Assembly: GCF_013112485.1 (NCBI RefSeq)
Contig: NZ_JABFHG010000001.1
Coordinates: forward strand, 310,001-374,000
Source: Roseicella sp. DB1501
Lineage (GTDB): Bacteria > Pseudomonadota > Alphaproteobacteria > Acetobacterales > Acetobacteraceae
Direction of reading: 5' to 3'
DNA: 64,000 nt
Both the position numbers and the translations under genes were made by a program. Shown here piece after piece: positions 55,109 through 63,972 of the stretch. Position 1 is the stretch's first letter, and each line of letters starts with the position of its first letter. Under the pieces are notes generated by a model, which was not told the origin of the DNA, did not search any database, and was given only the letters and a program-made list of their open reading frames with translations.

Positions 55109-56371
55109 TCAGAACCGGATGGTGAGGGCAGGCACGTAGCTGATCAGCGCCAGCAGGCCGATCGCCACCCAGAAGAATGGCCACAGCGCCCGGGTCGTCT
55201 CCGCCATCGAACTCCCGGCGATGGTCGAGGAGATGAACAGCGTCGTGCCGACCGGCGGAGTGTAGAGCCCGATGCCGAGATTGATCACCATGATCAGGCC
55301 GAGCTGCAGCGTATCCAGCCCGATCGTCTGCGCCAACGGCACGAAGATCGGCGCCAGCAGCAGGATCGCCGGGGCCAGGTCCAGCGGTCCGCCGATCGCC
55401 AGCATGATCAGGTTCATCGCCAGGATCACCAGCCAGGGCGCATGCAGCGTCGTCGAGACCCAGTCGGCGAAGCGCTGCGGCACCTCGTCATAGGTCAGGA
55501 TCCAGCTCGCCGCCGCGCTGCCCATGATGACCATCATGACGATGCCGGTGGCGATGCCGGCATCGATCATCGCCTTGCGGAAGCGCGCCCAGGACATGTC
55601 GCGGTACAGCGCCAGGCTGGCAACCAGCGCGTAGAGCACCGCCATGACGGCGATCTCGGTCGGGGTGGCGAAGCCGAAGCGCAGCGCGACCAGGATCAGC
55701 ACCGGCAGGATCAGCGCAGGCAGGGCATAGAGGCCGAGCCGCAACAGCCGGCCGAGATCGAGCGGCGGCGCCTCGGATGCGACGTTCAGCCGCCGCGCCT
55801 GCCACCAGCAGACGGCGACGAAGCCGCCGGCCATCATGATCCCCGGCAGCACGCCGGCCATGAACAGGTCGCCGATCGAGACGCCGCTGACGACGGCATA
55901 GAGGATCATCGGGATGGAGGGCGGGATCAGGATATCGATCACCGCCGAGGTCGCGTTGTTGGCGGCGCAGAGGCCGGCCGGATAGCCCTGGCGCTTCTGC
56001 CAGGGGATCAGCACCGAGCCGAGGGCGCTGGCATTGGCGACCGCGCTGCCCGAGACGCCGCCGAACACGACCGAGCCGACGACGGTCGTGGACAGCGCGC
56101 CGCCCTTCAGCCGCTGCATGATCTCGCCCGAGAAGCGCAGCAGCTCCTCGCCGAGCTTGCCTTCCATGATCAGCGTGCCAGCGAGGATGAAGAAGGGCAG
56201 CGCCAGCATGGGGAAGGATTGCGTCTGCTGGAACATCTGCTGCGCCACCAGCATCAGTGGCATGTTGCCGTCCCAGAGCAGCGCCGCGCCCGATGCGATG
56301 ACCAGGGCATGCGCCACCGGGACCACCGCCACCATGAGCACGGTGAAGGAGAGGATGAGGGCGAGGCTCAT
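55109..56371 (-). CDS. dctM: TRAP transporter large permease (DctM)
   Basis: A 420-aa inner-membrane protein with about 12 helices. It has FPMLALPFFILAGTLIMEGK near the N-terminus, STTVVGSVVFGGVSGSAVAN (ion/substrate region), the LIPPSIPMILYAVVSGVSIG motif, and GLYTPPVGTTLFISSTIAGS near the end. These are the DctM hallmarks. It carries out Na+-driven uptake of a carboxylate-type solute bound by DctP. Its ATG overlaps the DctQ stop (ATGA). Confidence 0.93.
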   Translation of the reverse strand: MSLALILSFTVLMVAVVPVAHALVIASGAALLWDGNMPLMLVAQQMFQQTQSFPMLALPFFILAGTLIMEGKLGEELLRFSGEIMQRLKGGALSTTVVGSVVFGGVSGSAVANASALGSVLIPWQKRQGYPAGLCAANNATSAVIDILIPPSIPMILYAVVSGVSIGDLFMAGVLPGIMMAGGFVAVCWWQARRLNVASEAPPLDLGRLLRLGLYALPALILPVLILVALRFGFATPTEIAVMAVLYALVASLALYRDMSWARFRKAMIDAGIATGIVMMVIMGSAAASWILTYDEVPQRFADWVSTTLHAPWLVILAMNLIMLAIGGPLDLAPAILLLAPIFVPLAQTIGLDTLQLGLIMVINLGIGLYTPPVGTTLFISSTIAGSSMAETTRALWPFFWVAIGLLALISYVPALTIRF

Positions 56372-56967
56372 GTCGGTTGCTCCTCCGGCACGGGTTGCGG
56401 CAGGGCCTCTGGCCCCAGGACAGCGATGCGCAGCAGGATCGTCAGCGTGCCGAGCGCCAGCAGGGCGCAGCCCGCGGCGATCGCCCAGTAGCCATAGGAT
56501 CCGGGCAGGCCGAGGGCGGGGCTGCGCTCGATGGCGACGATCTCCGCCACCTCCAGCGCCTCGCGGCACAGCGCCAGATAGGCCAGGATGACCAGCGCAT
56601 GGCCCGCCAGCAGCAACACGCGCTTGCCACCGCGGCCGAGCTTGCCCAGCAGCCACTCGACGGCGATATGGCCGCCGCGCTGCACCGCCAGCGCAACGCC
56701 GGCCATAATGAACCAGGGGAAGATCTGCTGCGGAACCTCCTCGGCCCAGTCGAAGCCGCCCGTCGCCAGCACGTAGCGGGCGATGACATTGGCGGTCAGC
56801 ACCGTCATCAGCGCCGTGCCCGCCAGCAGCAGCACGCCCTGGCAGAGCAGGGCGATGGCGCGGTCGACCGCCTCGGTCGCCGCGATCAGGCCACCCTTCG
56901 GCGCGACGCCGCCGGATGCCATGGCCGAGTCGGCGGCGGCGGCCTCGGCTTCCTCGGGTCTTGCCAT
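56368..56967 (-). CDS. dctQ: TRAP transporter small permease (DctQ)
   Basis: A 199-aa four-helix membrane protein. It begins with a charged, Ala/Glu-rich N-terminal tail of about 30 residues, then LLCQGVLLLAGTALMTVLTA and VIARYVLATGGFDWAEEVPQ, the typical R-Y-x-L-x-x...W-x-E-E motif of DctQ. Needed with DctM for transport. One base separates it from the DctP gene. The Ala-rich N-terminus may be over-extended; a later Met is possible. Confidence 0.88.
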   Translation of the reverse strand: MARPEEAEAAAADSAMASGGVAPKGGLIAATEAVDRAIALLCQGVLLLAGTALMTVLTANVIARYVLATGGFDWAEEVPQQIFPWFIMAGVALAVQRGGHIAVEWLLGKLGRGGKRVLLLAGHALVILAYLALCREALEVAEIVAIERSPALGLPGSYGYWAIAAGCALLALGTLTILLRIAVLGPEALPQPVPEEQPT

Positions 56968-56968
56968 G

Positions 56969-57964
56969 TCACGCCGCCGCGGCCGCGCGCAGGCGCTTCA
57001 CGAAATCGCCGAAGGGCTTGGCTTCCCAGCGGTCGGCGACCGTGGCGGTTGCGGCGCGGAAGGGTCCCTGATCGACTTGGTTCACCGCCAGCGCGGCATT
57101 GGCGCGGAACTCCGCCAGCAGCTTGCGGTCGATCTCCTGCGACAGGCCGCGCTGATAGGTCGTGGCCTCCCGCGCGGTCTCCTGCAGGAGCTTGCGATCC
57201 TCCGGCTTCAGCCGGCCCCAGGCGATGCGCGAGACCAGGACCGGGTTGCACTCCCACTTGTGGCCGGTCAGGGAGATGTACTTGTTCACCTCGAACAACT
57301 TGGAGGACTGGATGTTCGCCAGCGGATTCTCCTGCCCGTCCACCACGCCCTGCTGCAGGGCGACGTAGAGCTCGCCGAAATTGATCTGCTGGGTGGCGGC
57401 GCCGAGCGACTGGAAGATGTCGATCGTCATCGGATCGGGCGGCGTCCGGATCTTCAGCCCCTTCAGGTCGGCGGGCTGGGCGATGGGGCGCTTGCTGTTG
57501 GTGGTGTGGCGGATGCCGTTGTCCCAGAAGCCGAGCGAGATCAGCCCGACGCCCTCGAAGCGCTTGGCCAGCTCCTCGCCGATCGCCCCGTCGACCACGC
57601 CATAGGCCGCCGTCGCATCGGCGAAGAGGAAGGGCAGGCCGAGCGCGGCGAGCTCCGGCAGCACCGCCGAGGCGGCGCCCTGGCTGTTCACCGACAGGTC
57701 GAGCGTGCCTGTGCGCAGCGCCGTCAGCATCGCCGCATCGTCGCCGAGCTGGGCGGAGCCGGCGACCCGCAGCTCGATCCGGCCGTTGCTGCGCTCCTTC
57801 AGCAGCGCCGCCATGCGCTCGGCCGCGAGGCTGCGCGGATTGCCCGGCGCGGCGCCATGGCCGAGGGTGAGCTTGAGCTGGCCCTGCGCCCGCAGCAGGC
57901 CGGGCATGGCGAGCAGGCCCGCGGCGCCGAGCAGCACCGCGCGGCGGGTGGTCGGGATGTTCAT
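56969..57964 (-). CDS. dctP: TRAP transporter substrate-binding protein (DctP)
   Basis: A 331-aa periplasmic protein. It has a signal peptide with a twin-arginine (TTRRAVLLGAAGLLAMPG, cleavage after LRA), then LKLTLGHGAAPGNPRSLAAE, LPFLFADATAAYGVVDG, the GLKIRTPPDPMTIDIFQSLG segment with the conserved arginine that binds carboxylates, and GVVDGQENPLANIQSSK. This is the DctP family; the arginine suggests an organic-acid ligand. RBS GGAGG is 8 bases before the ATG. It is the first transporter gene after the split transketolase. Confidence 0.92.
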   Translation of the reverse strand: MNIPTTRRAVLLGAAGLLAMPGLLRAQGQLKLTLGHGAAPGNPRSLAAERMAALLKERSNGRIELRVAGSAQLGDDAAMLTALRTGTLDLSVNSQGAASAVLPELAALGLPFLFADATAAYGVVDGAIGEELAKRFEGVGLISLGFWDNGIRHTTNSKRPIAQPADLKGLKIRTPPDPMTIDIFQSLGAATQQINFGELYVALQQGVVDGQENPLANIQSSKLFEVNKYISLTGHKWECNPVLVSRIAWGRLKPEDRKLLQETAREATTYQRGLSQEIDRKLLAEFRANAALAVNQVDQGPFRAATATVADRWEAKPFGDFVKRLRAAAAA

Positions 57965-57992
57965 GGTCGTTTCCTCCATTTTTGTGGGTGCT

Positions 57993-58088
57993 GGAGCATT
58001 TCCCACTCACCTGCGCGTTCGCGGCAAATGCTCCAGCCTGTTGTTCTCAGAGCATCTTCACCCGTTCGGGTGTTTCCACTCGAACGGG
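57993..58088. repeat. Double hairpin element between transketolase and TRAP genes
   Basis: Two perfect stems: GGAGCATTT (57993-58001) with AAATGCTCC (58026-58034), and CCCGTTCG (58061-58068) with CGAACGGG (58081-58088) around the loop GGTGTTTCCACT. The loop matches the core of the dispersed family 2 elements (GGTGTTTCCACC at copy C), though the stems differ. It follows 6 bases after the split-transketolase C-subunit stop on the minus strand and could partly stop or stabilise the mRNA before dctP. Confidence 0.7.
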
Positions 58089-58094
58089 GTCTGC

Positions 58095-59138
58095 CTAGCC
58101 AAGCCAGCCCTTGATGTTGGCGGACATCGCCTCGGCGGATATGCCGTAGCGGTCGTGCAGCGTCGGCAGCGCGCCGGCGTCGAGGAAGGCATCGGGCAGC
58201 GCCACCTGGCGGAAGCGCGGCGGGACTACGCCGTTCCGCAGCAGCAGCGTCGCCACGGCCTCGCCGAGACCGCCGATGACGCTGTGATTCTCGGCGACGA
58301 CCACCATGCGCCCGCTGCGACCGGCTTCGGCGAGGATGGTCGCCTCGTCCAGCGGCTTGATGGTCGGGACATGCAGGACGGCAGCGCCGATCCGGTCGGC
58401 CTCGAGCCGCTTCGCCACCTCCAGCGCCCGCATGGTCATGAAGCCGGAGGAGATGATCAGCACCTCGGCGCCGTCGCGCAGGCGCTTCGCCTTGCCCAGC
58501 TCGAAGCGGTAGTCGTACTCGTCCAGCACCAGCGGCACGTTGCCGCGCAGCAGGCGCATGTAGACCGGGCCGTCATGCGCGGCGATCGCGGGCACCGCCT
58601 GCTCGATGTCGAGCGCGTCGCAGGGGTCGACGATGGTCAGGTCCGGCATGCCGCGGAAGATCGCGACATCCTCGGTCGCCTGGTGGCTGGGGCCGTAGCC
58701 GGTCGTCAGGCCCGGCAGGGCGCAGCAGATCTTCACCGGCAGGCCTTCCTCGGCGATGCCCTGGCTGATGAAGTCGAAGGTGCGGCGGGAGGCGAAGGCG
58801 GCGTAGGTCGTGACGAAGGGCACGAAGCCCTCATGCGCGAGGCCGGCCGCGGCCAGCATCAGCAGCTGCTCCGCCATGCCCATCTGGTAGAAGCGGTCCG
58901 GATGGGCCTGGGCGAAGATGTGCAGGTCGGTGTACTTCGCCAGGTCGGCGGTCAGGCCCAGCACCTCGGGGCGCGTCCTGCCGAGCTCGACCAGGGCCCG
59001 GCCGAAGGGCGCGGGGCTGGTGCGCTGATCGGCGCCCGCCAGCGAGGCGATCATCGCCGAGGTCGTCAGGCGCGGCTTCGATGGGTCCTGCGGCGTGGCC
59101 GGGAGGCCGCGCCAGGGGCGGCGCTGCGTGCGGGTCAT
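58095..59138 (-). CDS. Transketolase C-terminal subunit (split transketolase)
   Basis: A 347-aa protein covering the pyrimidine-binding and C-terminal domains. It has DLAKYTDLHIFAQAHPDRFY and MGMAEQLLMLAAAGLAHEG (catalytic Glu in MAEQ), FASRRTFDFISQGIA, GPSHQATEDVAIFRGMPDLT, and a C-terminal domain with VVVAENHSVIGGLGEAVA. It must pair with the N-subunit encoded upstream, whose stop overlaps its ATG. Such split enzymes of two genes with TRAP and SDR genes appear in specialised ketose or sulfo-sugar pathways. Substrate is unknown. Confidence 0.92.
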   Translation of the reverse strand: MTRTQRRPWRGLPATPQDPSKPRLTTSAMIASLAGADQRTSPAPFGRALVELGRTRPEVLGLTADLAKYTDLHIFAQAHPDRFYQMGMAEQLLMLAAAGLAHEGFVPFVTTYAAFASRRTFDFISQGIAEEGLPVKICCALPGLTTGYGPSHQATEDVAIFRGMPDLTIVDPCDALDIEQAVPAIAAHDGPVYMRLLRGNVPLVLDEYDYRFELGKAKRLRDGAEVLIISSGFMTMRALEVAKRLEADRIGAAVLHVPTIKPLDEATILAEAGRSGRMVVVAENHSVIGGLGEAVATLLLRNGVVPPRFRQVALPDAFLDAGALPTLHDRYGISAEAMSANIKGWLG

Positions 59139-59986
59139 GCTGTCCTCCCGTCGTCCAGGGCCTTGATGGCCTCTGCCCATTCATGCGCCTCGACGCGCAG
59201 GAAGTGCGATTTCTCCCGCGCCTCCAGGAAGGGCACGCCCTTCGCCATCCTGGTGTCGCAGATGATGACGCGCGGCTGCGGGGCGGCATGCCGGCGCGCG
59301 GCATCGAAGGCCGCGACCAGCGCCGCGGTGTCGTTGCCGTCCACGCGCTGCGCGAACCAGCCGAAGGCCTGCCACTTCTCGGGCAGCGGCTCGAAATTCA
59401 GCACGCCGGTCGAGACGCCGTCGGCCTGCATCCGGTTCACGTCGACGATGCAGATCAGGTTGTCGAGCCTGTGGTGGCCGGCGGACATCGCGGCCTCCCA
59501 GATCGGGCCCTCGTCCAGCTCGCCATCCGACATCAGGTTGTAGACGAAGCGGTCGGAACGCTTCCGCTTCAGGCCCAGCGCCATGCCGACGGCGATGCCG
59601 AGCCCGATGCCGAGCGAGCCGCCGCTGATCTCCATGCCCGGCGTGTAGCTCGCCATGCCCGACATCGGCAGGCGGCTGTCATCGGTGCCATAGGTCTCGA
59701 GCTCCGCCTCCGGGATCACCCCGGCCTCGATCAGCACGGCATAGAGCGCGATGGCGTAATGACCGATGGACAGCAGGAAGCGGTCGCGGCCCTCCCAATG
59801 CGGGTCCTCCGGCCGGTAGCGCAGGGCGTGGAAATAGGACACCGCCAGCACGTCGGCGATGCCGAGCGCCTGGGCGATGTAGCCCTGGCCCTGGACCTCG
59901 CCCATCCGCAGCGCGTTGCGGCGGATGCGATAGGCACGCTCCTCCAGGCTCGGTGCGTTGGCACGCACCGCCGATGGCGCTTCCAT
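59135..59986 (-). CDS. Transketolase N-terminal subunit (split transketolase)
   Basis: A 283-aa protein with the thiamine-diphosphate-binding domain. It has DRFLLSIGHYAIALYAVLIE (His of the active site), SGMASYTPGMEISGGSLGIG, and the TPP motif SDGELDEGPIWEAAMSAGHH to IVDVNRMQADG (the usual GDG...N/D-N reads SDG...D-V-N). The first G of GDG being Ser is a common variant in split N-subunits. It also has REKSHFLRVEAHEWAEAIKA near the end. Overlaps the C-subunit gene by 4 bases. Confidence 0.92.
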   Translation of the reverse strand: MEAPSAVRANAPSLEERAYRIRRNALRMGEVQGQGYIAQALGIADVLAVSYFHALRYRPEDPHWEGRDRFLLSIGHYAIALYAVLIEAGVIPEAELETYGTDDSRLPMSGMASYTPGMEISGGSLGIGLGIAVGMALGLKRKRSDRFVYNLMSDGELDEGPIWEAAMSAGHHRLDNLICIVDVNRMQADGVSTGVLNFEPLPEKWQAFGWFAQRVDGNDTAALVAAFDAARRHAAPQPRVIICDTRMAKGVPFLEAREKSHFLRVEAHEWAEAIKALDDGRTA

Positions 59987-60044
59987 GGCGCGCTTCCTCC
60001 TGATGTTTCGTGGAAAAGGCCGCGACAGCCGCCGCGGCCCGGCA

Positions 60045-60794
60045 TCAATGGATCAGCATGCCGCCATTGACGTCGATGACGGCGCCGGTGACATAGGCCG
60101 AGAGGTCGGAGGCGAGGAACAGATAGATCCGCGCCACGTCGATCGCGTCGCCGAGCCGGTTCAGCGGGATGCCCTTCAGGATCTCCGCCTTCATCTCGGG
60201 CGTCAGCTTGCCGCCGGTGATGTCGGTCTGGATCAGGCCGGGCGTGACCATGTTCACGCGGATGCCGTCCGGCCCGAGTTCCCGCGCCATGGCCTTGCCC
60301 AGGCCCAGCACGCCCGCCTTCGCCGCGGAGTAGTGGGGGCCGCCGAAGATGCCGCCGCCGCGCTGCGCGGAAACCGAGGACATGCAGGCGATGGCGCCCT
60401 GCTTGCGGGCCCGCATGTGCGGGATGAAGGCCTGGCTGAGATAGAGCACGCCGGTCATGTTGACGTCGACGACGCGCTGCCAGTCCTCCGGCGTGATCTC
60501 CATGGTCTTCACGGGCTGGGAGATGCCGGCGTTGTTGATGAGGACGTCGATCTTGCCGAAGGCGGCGATGGCCTGCTCCGCGGCCTGGCGGCAGCTGCCG
60601 AGATCGGCGACGTTGCAGCCGATGCCGACATGCCCCTCGCCGAGCTCGGCAGCGGCCTTGCGCGCGCCCTCGGCATCGAGGTCGAGGATGGCGACGCGCG
60701 CGCCGTGCTCGGCGAACAGCGTCGCGGTGGCGCGGCCGATCCCGCGGGCGCTGGCGGCGCCAGAAATCACGGCGGTCTTGTTGGCGAGCAGCAT
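60045..60794 (-). CDS. SDR family oxidoreductase
   Basis: A 249-aa classical short-chain dehydrogenase. The cofactor motif is SGAASARGIGRATA (G-x3-G-x-G variant), an acidic residue after the second strand (AILDLDAEGA) favours NAD(H), NNAG is present as LINNAGISQ, and the active site is S (MSSVSAQRGG) with Y-x3-K in PHYSAAKAG. C-terminal VNGGMLIH completes the fold. It probably oxidises the transported polyol or hydroxy acid to a ketose used by the transketolase. It lies 58 bases upstream of the transketolase N-subunit gene. Confidence 0.9.
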   Translation of the reverse strand: MLLANKTAVISGAASARGIGRATATLFAEHGARVAILDLDAEGARKAAAELGEGHVGIGCNVADLGSCRQAAEQAIAAFGKIDVLINNAGISQPVKTMEITPEDWQRVVDVNMTGVLYLSQAFIPHMRARKQGAIACMSSVSAQRGGGIFGGPHYSAAKAGVLGLGKAMARELGPDGIRVNMVTPGLIQTDITGGKLTPEMKAEILKGIPLNRLGDAIDVARIYLFLASDLSAYVTGAVIDVNGGMLIH

Positions 60795-60917
60795 GGGCGA
60801 CGTCCTCCTTGTTTCTTCCCGGAGGAATGCCGCAGCAGCCGGTTCACCAGCAAACGAGAAATTTGCGCCGACCGGTGACTTTGATTCATCAACCAGCAGG
60901 TTGCGCCCGGGCGGGTG

Positions 60918-61892
60918 TCATCCGGCAACCCCTGGTCGCCCCCCTGCCCGCTCGCGCTCGCCCGCGATCCGCTCCAGCTCGTCGAGATGGATGTCGAGGC
61001 GCAGCTCCTTCGCCAGCCAGCCGAGGAACAGCACCATGGACCGGGCATAGCGCTTGGCGCGCGGCGCCAGCAGCCAGTGTCCCGTATAGACCACATCCTC
61101 CGCGATGCTCCGCAGCGGCTGCACCAGCCGGCCGGAGTCCAGCTCCCGCTCCGCCAGCAGCGTCGATTCCAGCGCGACGCCGAGCCCGTCCGCCGCGGCG
61201 CTGAGCGAGATGAAGCTGCGATCGAAGCGCGGCCCGCGCGGCGGTGGCGCCGCCAGGCCGTTGGCGGCGAACCAGGCCGGCCAGCGCACGCGCTTGTTGT
61301 CGCTCTCGATCAGCGGCTGCCCGAAGAGGTCGCGGGGCGTGCGGATCGCCGCGGCCAGGCCGGGGGAGCAGAGCGGCGTGACGGTCTCCGTCCCCAGGGG
61401 CAGCACCAGCATGCCGGGATGGCCGGCGGCGCCGAAGAACTCGGCCGGCGGGGCGCCGTAGACGATGTCGGCGTCGAATTCGTCGGCGAGGAATTTCGTG
61501 TAGTCGGTGCCGGCGGCGATGCGCAATTCCAGCCCCGGGCAGTCCTGCAGCAGCCGCCCGAGCCGCGGCACCAGCCATTGCGCCGCGAAGCTCGGCGCGC
61601 TGTGCAGCTTCAGGAGCTGCGGCCGGCGGGAGGCGACGCTGCCGATGCCGAGCTGCAGCTCGCCGAAGCCGCGCTCCACATGGCGCATCAGGGTCTCGCC
61701 CTCCGGCGTCAGGCGGATCGAGCGTCCCTCGCGCTCGAACAGCAGCGCGCCGAGATCGCGTTCGAGGCCGCGGATGGCATGGCTGACGGCGCTCGGCGTC
61801 AGGCCGAGATCATCGGCGGCCAGCCGGAAGGAGCCGGTGCGCCCCGCGGCCTCGAAGGCGCGCAGCGCGGTCAGGGGCAGGTGCGGAGCCAT
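60918..61892 (-). CDS. LysR family transcriptional regulator
   Basis: A 324-aa regulator. The winged HTH lies at residues about 4-62 (LTALRAFEAAGRTGSFRLAA and LGLTPSAVSHAIRGLERDLG), and the C-terminal effector domain begins at about 90 (LLKLHSAPSFAAQWLVPRLG). The HTH pattern and the PSFAAQWLVPRL motif resemble the GcvA/AmpR-type subgroup. It sits divergent from the full-length transketolase with 97 bases between, and upstream of the SDR on the same strand, so it probably controls both sides. ATG at 61892 is preferred over in-frame starts that would run into the divergent gene. Confidence 0.9.
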   Translation of the reverse strand: MAPHLPLTALRAFEAAGRTGSFRLAADDLGLTPSAVSHAIRGLERDLGALLFEREGRSIRLTPEGETLMRHVERGFGELQLGIGSVASRRPQLLKLHSAPSFAAQWLVPRLGRLLQDCPGLELRIAAGTDYTKFLADEFDADIVYGAPPAEFFGAAGHPGMLVLPLGTETVTPLCSPGLAAAIRTPRDLFGQPLIESDNKRVRWPAWFAANGLAAPPPRGPRFDRSFISLSAAADGLGVALESTLLAERELDSGRLVQPLRSIAEDVVYTGHWLLAPRAKRYARSMVLFLGWLAKELRLDIHLDELERIAGERERAGGRPGVAG

Positions 61893-61989
61893 GGCCAAGC
61901 ATGAACCCTGCTCACCGATGCACGCAATCTTTTCGCTTGTCGGTGAAACCGATGCGGGGGCACATCCCGGCCAAAACCCGGAGGAATCC
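61893..61989. promoter_or_regulatory. Divergent lysR/transketolase control region
   Basis: Contains the perfect inverted repeat TCACCGA (61912-61918) and TCGGTGA (61940-61946) with 21 bases between, and a direct repeat ACCGATGC (61915 and 61949). These positions suit a LysR tetramer binding site that overlaps the LysR promoter. GGAGG lies just before the transketolase ATG. Confidence 0.6.
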
Positions 61990-63972
61990 ATGTCCGTCGA
62001 TCCCCGCCGCCTGGCCCATGCCATCCGCTTCCTCGCCATGGATGCCTGCGAACGCGTCGGGGAGGGCCATCCGGGCACGCCGCTGGGCGCCGCGGACATC
62101 GCGACGGCGCTGTTCACCCGACACCTGAAATTCAACCCTGCCGATCCGCTCTGGTTCGATCGCGACCGCTTCGTGCTCTCCGCGGGCCATGGCTCGATGC
62201 TGCTCTACGCGCTGCTGCACCTCACCGGCTATGCCAGCATGCCGATCGAGGCGATCCGCAGCTTCCGCGAGCTCGGCTCGGCCTGCGAGGGGCATCCGGA
62301 ATACTGCCCGGCGCATGGCATCGAGGCGACGACGGGGCCGCTCGGCCAGGGCGTCGCCAATGCCGCCGGCATGGCGGTCGCCGAAGCCTTCCTCGCCGCG
62401 CAGCTCGGCCCCGGGATCGTCGACCACCGCAGCTACGCCATCCTCGGGGATGGCTGCCTGCAGGAGGGCGTGGCGCAGGAGGTCACCTCCCTGGCGGGGC
62501 ATCTGCGCCTCGGCAAGCTGTGCTGGCTGTGGGACGACAACCACATGACCGATGACGGCGCCATCGGCATCGCGCAGAGCGAGGACCTGCCCGCGCGCTT
62601 CCGCGCCGCCCATTGGCAGGTGCTGGAGGTGGACGGCCACGATATCGACGCGGTGGATGCCGCGCTCAGCCTGGCGCGGCGCGACCCGCGGCCGAGCCTC
62701 ATCGCCTGCCGCACCGTCATCGGCCGCGGCCTGCCGGGCGTCGAGGGCACCAGGGCGGCGCATAGCGGCAAGCTCACGCGGGCGCTGACGGATGCGGCGC
62801 GCCGGGCGCTGGACTGGCCCCATCCCGCCTTCGAGATCCCCGCCGAGATCGCCGCCGCCTGGCGCGAGGCCGGACGGCGCAGCCTGCCCGACTACGACGC
62901 CTGGCGGGGCCGCGTGGCCGCGCTCCCGGTCGAGAAGCGCCGCCTGCTGGACCGGCTGCGGGAGGGCCGCCTGCCGGCGGGCTGGGCGGACGGGCTGCGC
63001 GCCTATGCCGGCCGCGCCGCGGCGGAGGGCCTGACCCAGCATGGCTGGAAGACCTGCGGCGAGCTGGTCGATCTCGCCGCCGCGGCGATCCCCGAGATGC
63101 TCGCCGGCGCGCCGGACCTGGAGGCGGCGACGCAGCACAAGCGCCGGCTCCACGCCTTCACCGCCAAGGACCGCGCGGGCCGCTACCTGCATTACGGCGT
63201 GCGCGAGCATGCGATGGGATCGATGCTGAACGGCATCGCCGCGCATGGCGGCGTGGTGCCCTCCGGCGTGACCTATCTGGTCTTCTCGGATTACGAGCGG
63301 CCGGCCTTCCGCATGGCGGCGATGATGGGCCTGCCGGTCCTGTTCGCCTTCACCCATGACAGCATCGGCATCGGCCGCAACGGGCCGACGCACCAGCCTG
63401 TCGAATACCTGGCCTCGCTGCGCGCCATCCCGAACCTGCTGGTCTTCCGCCCCGCCGATGCCGTGGAGGCGGCGGAATGCTGGGAGCTGGCGATCGGCCA
63501 TCGCGGCGGCCCGTCCTGCCTGATCTTCGCCCGCCAGCCGCAGATGGCGGTGCGGCGAGAGGCCGGCGAGAACCGCAGCGCCCGCGGCGCCTATGTCATC
63601 GCCGAGGCGGAGGGTGGGCCGCGCGCCGCGACCATCCTGGCGACCGGCACGGAGGTCGCGCTGGCGCTGCAGGCGCGTGCGCTCCTGGCCGCCGAGGGGC
63701 TGTCCGTCGCCGTCGTCTCCATGCCCTGCTGGGAGCTGTTCGAGCAGCAGCCGCGGGACTACCGCGCCGCGGTGCTCGGCGAAGCGCCGCGCATCGGGGT
63801 GGAGGCGGCGGTGAGGCTCGGCTGGGACCGCTGGATCGGAGCCGAGGGGCCGTTCATCGGCATGTCCGGCTTCGGGGCCTCGGGCGCGGAGGAGGATCTC
63901 TGGCGCCATTTCGGCATCACCGCGGAGGCGGTTGCCGCGGCGGTCAGGGCGCGGGTGGCGGGGCCGGCGTGA
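61990..63972 (+). CDS. tkt: Transketolase, full length
   Basis: A 660-aa TPP enzyme of the pentose phosphate/Calvin type. It has GEGHPGTPLGAADIATALFT at the start, SAGHGSMLLYALLHLTG (active His), GPLGQGVANAAGMAVAE, the TPP motif GDGCLQEGVAQE followed by DDNHMTDDG, HYGVREHAMGSMLNG (catalytic Glu), FTHDSIGIGRNGPTHQPVEY and a C-terminal domain with GMSGFGASG. All key residues are present. It stands divergent from lysR and about 2 kb from the split transketolase, so two different transketolases are encoded in one locus. Confidence 0.93.
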   Translation: MSVDPRRLAHAIRFLAMDACERVGEGHPGTPLGAADIATALFTRHLKFNPADPLWFDRDRFVLSAGHGSMLLYALLHLTGYASMPIEAIRSFRELGSACEGHPEYCPAHGIEATTGPLGQGVANAAGMAVAEAFLAAQLGPGIVDHRSYAILGDGCLQEGVAQEVTSLAGHLRLGKLCWLWDDNHMTDDGAIGIAQSEDLPARFRAAHWQVLEVDGHDIDAVDAALSLARRDPRPSLIACRTVIGRGLPGVEGTRAAHSGKLTRALTDAARRALDWPHPAFEIPAEIAAAWREAGRRSLPDYDAWRGRVAALPVEKRRLLDRLREGRLPAGWADGLRAYAGRAAAEGLTQHGWKTCGELVDLAAAAIPEMLAGAPDLEAATQHKRRLHAFTAKDRAGRYLHYGVREHAMGSMLNGIAAHGGVVPSGVTYLVFSDYERPAFRMAAMMGLPVLFAFTHDSIGIGRNGPTHQPVEYLASLRAIPNLLVFRPADAVEAAECWELAIGHRGGPSCLIFARQPQMAVRREAGENRSARGAYVIAEAEGGPRAATILATGTEVALALQARALLAAEGLSVAVVSMPCWELFEQQPRDYRAAVLGEAPRIGVEAAVRLGWDRWIGAEGPFIGMSGFGASGAEEDLWRHFGITAEAVAAAVRARVAGPA

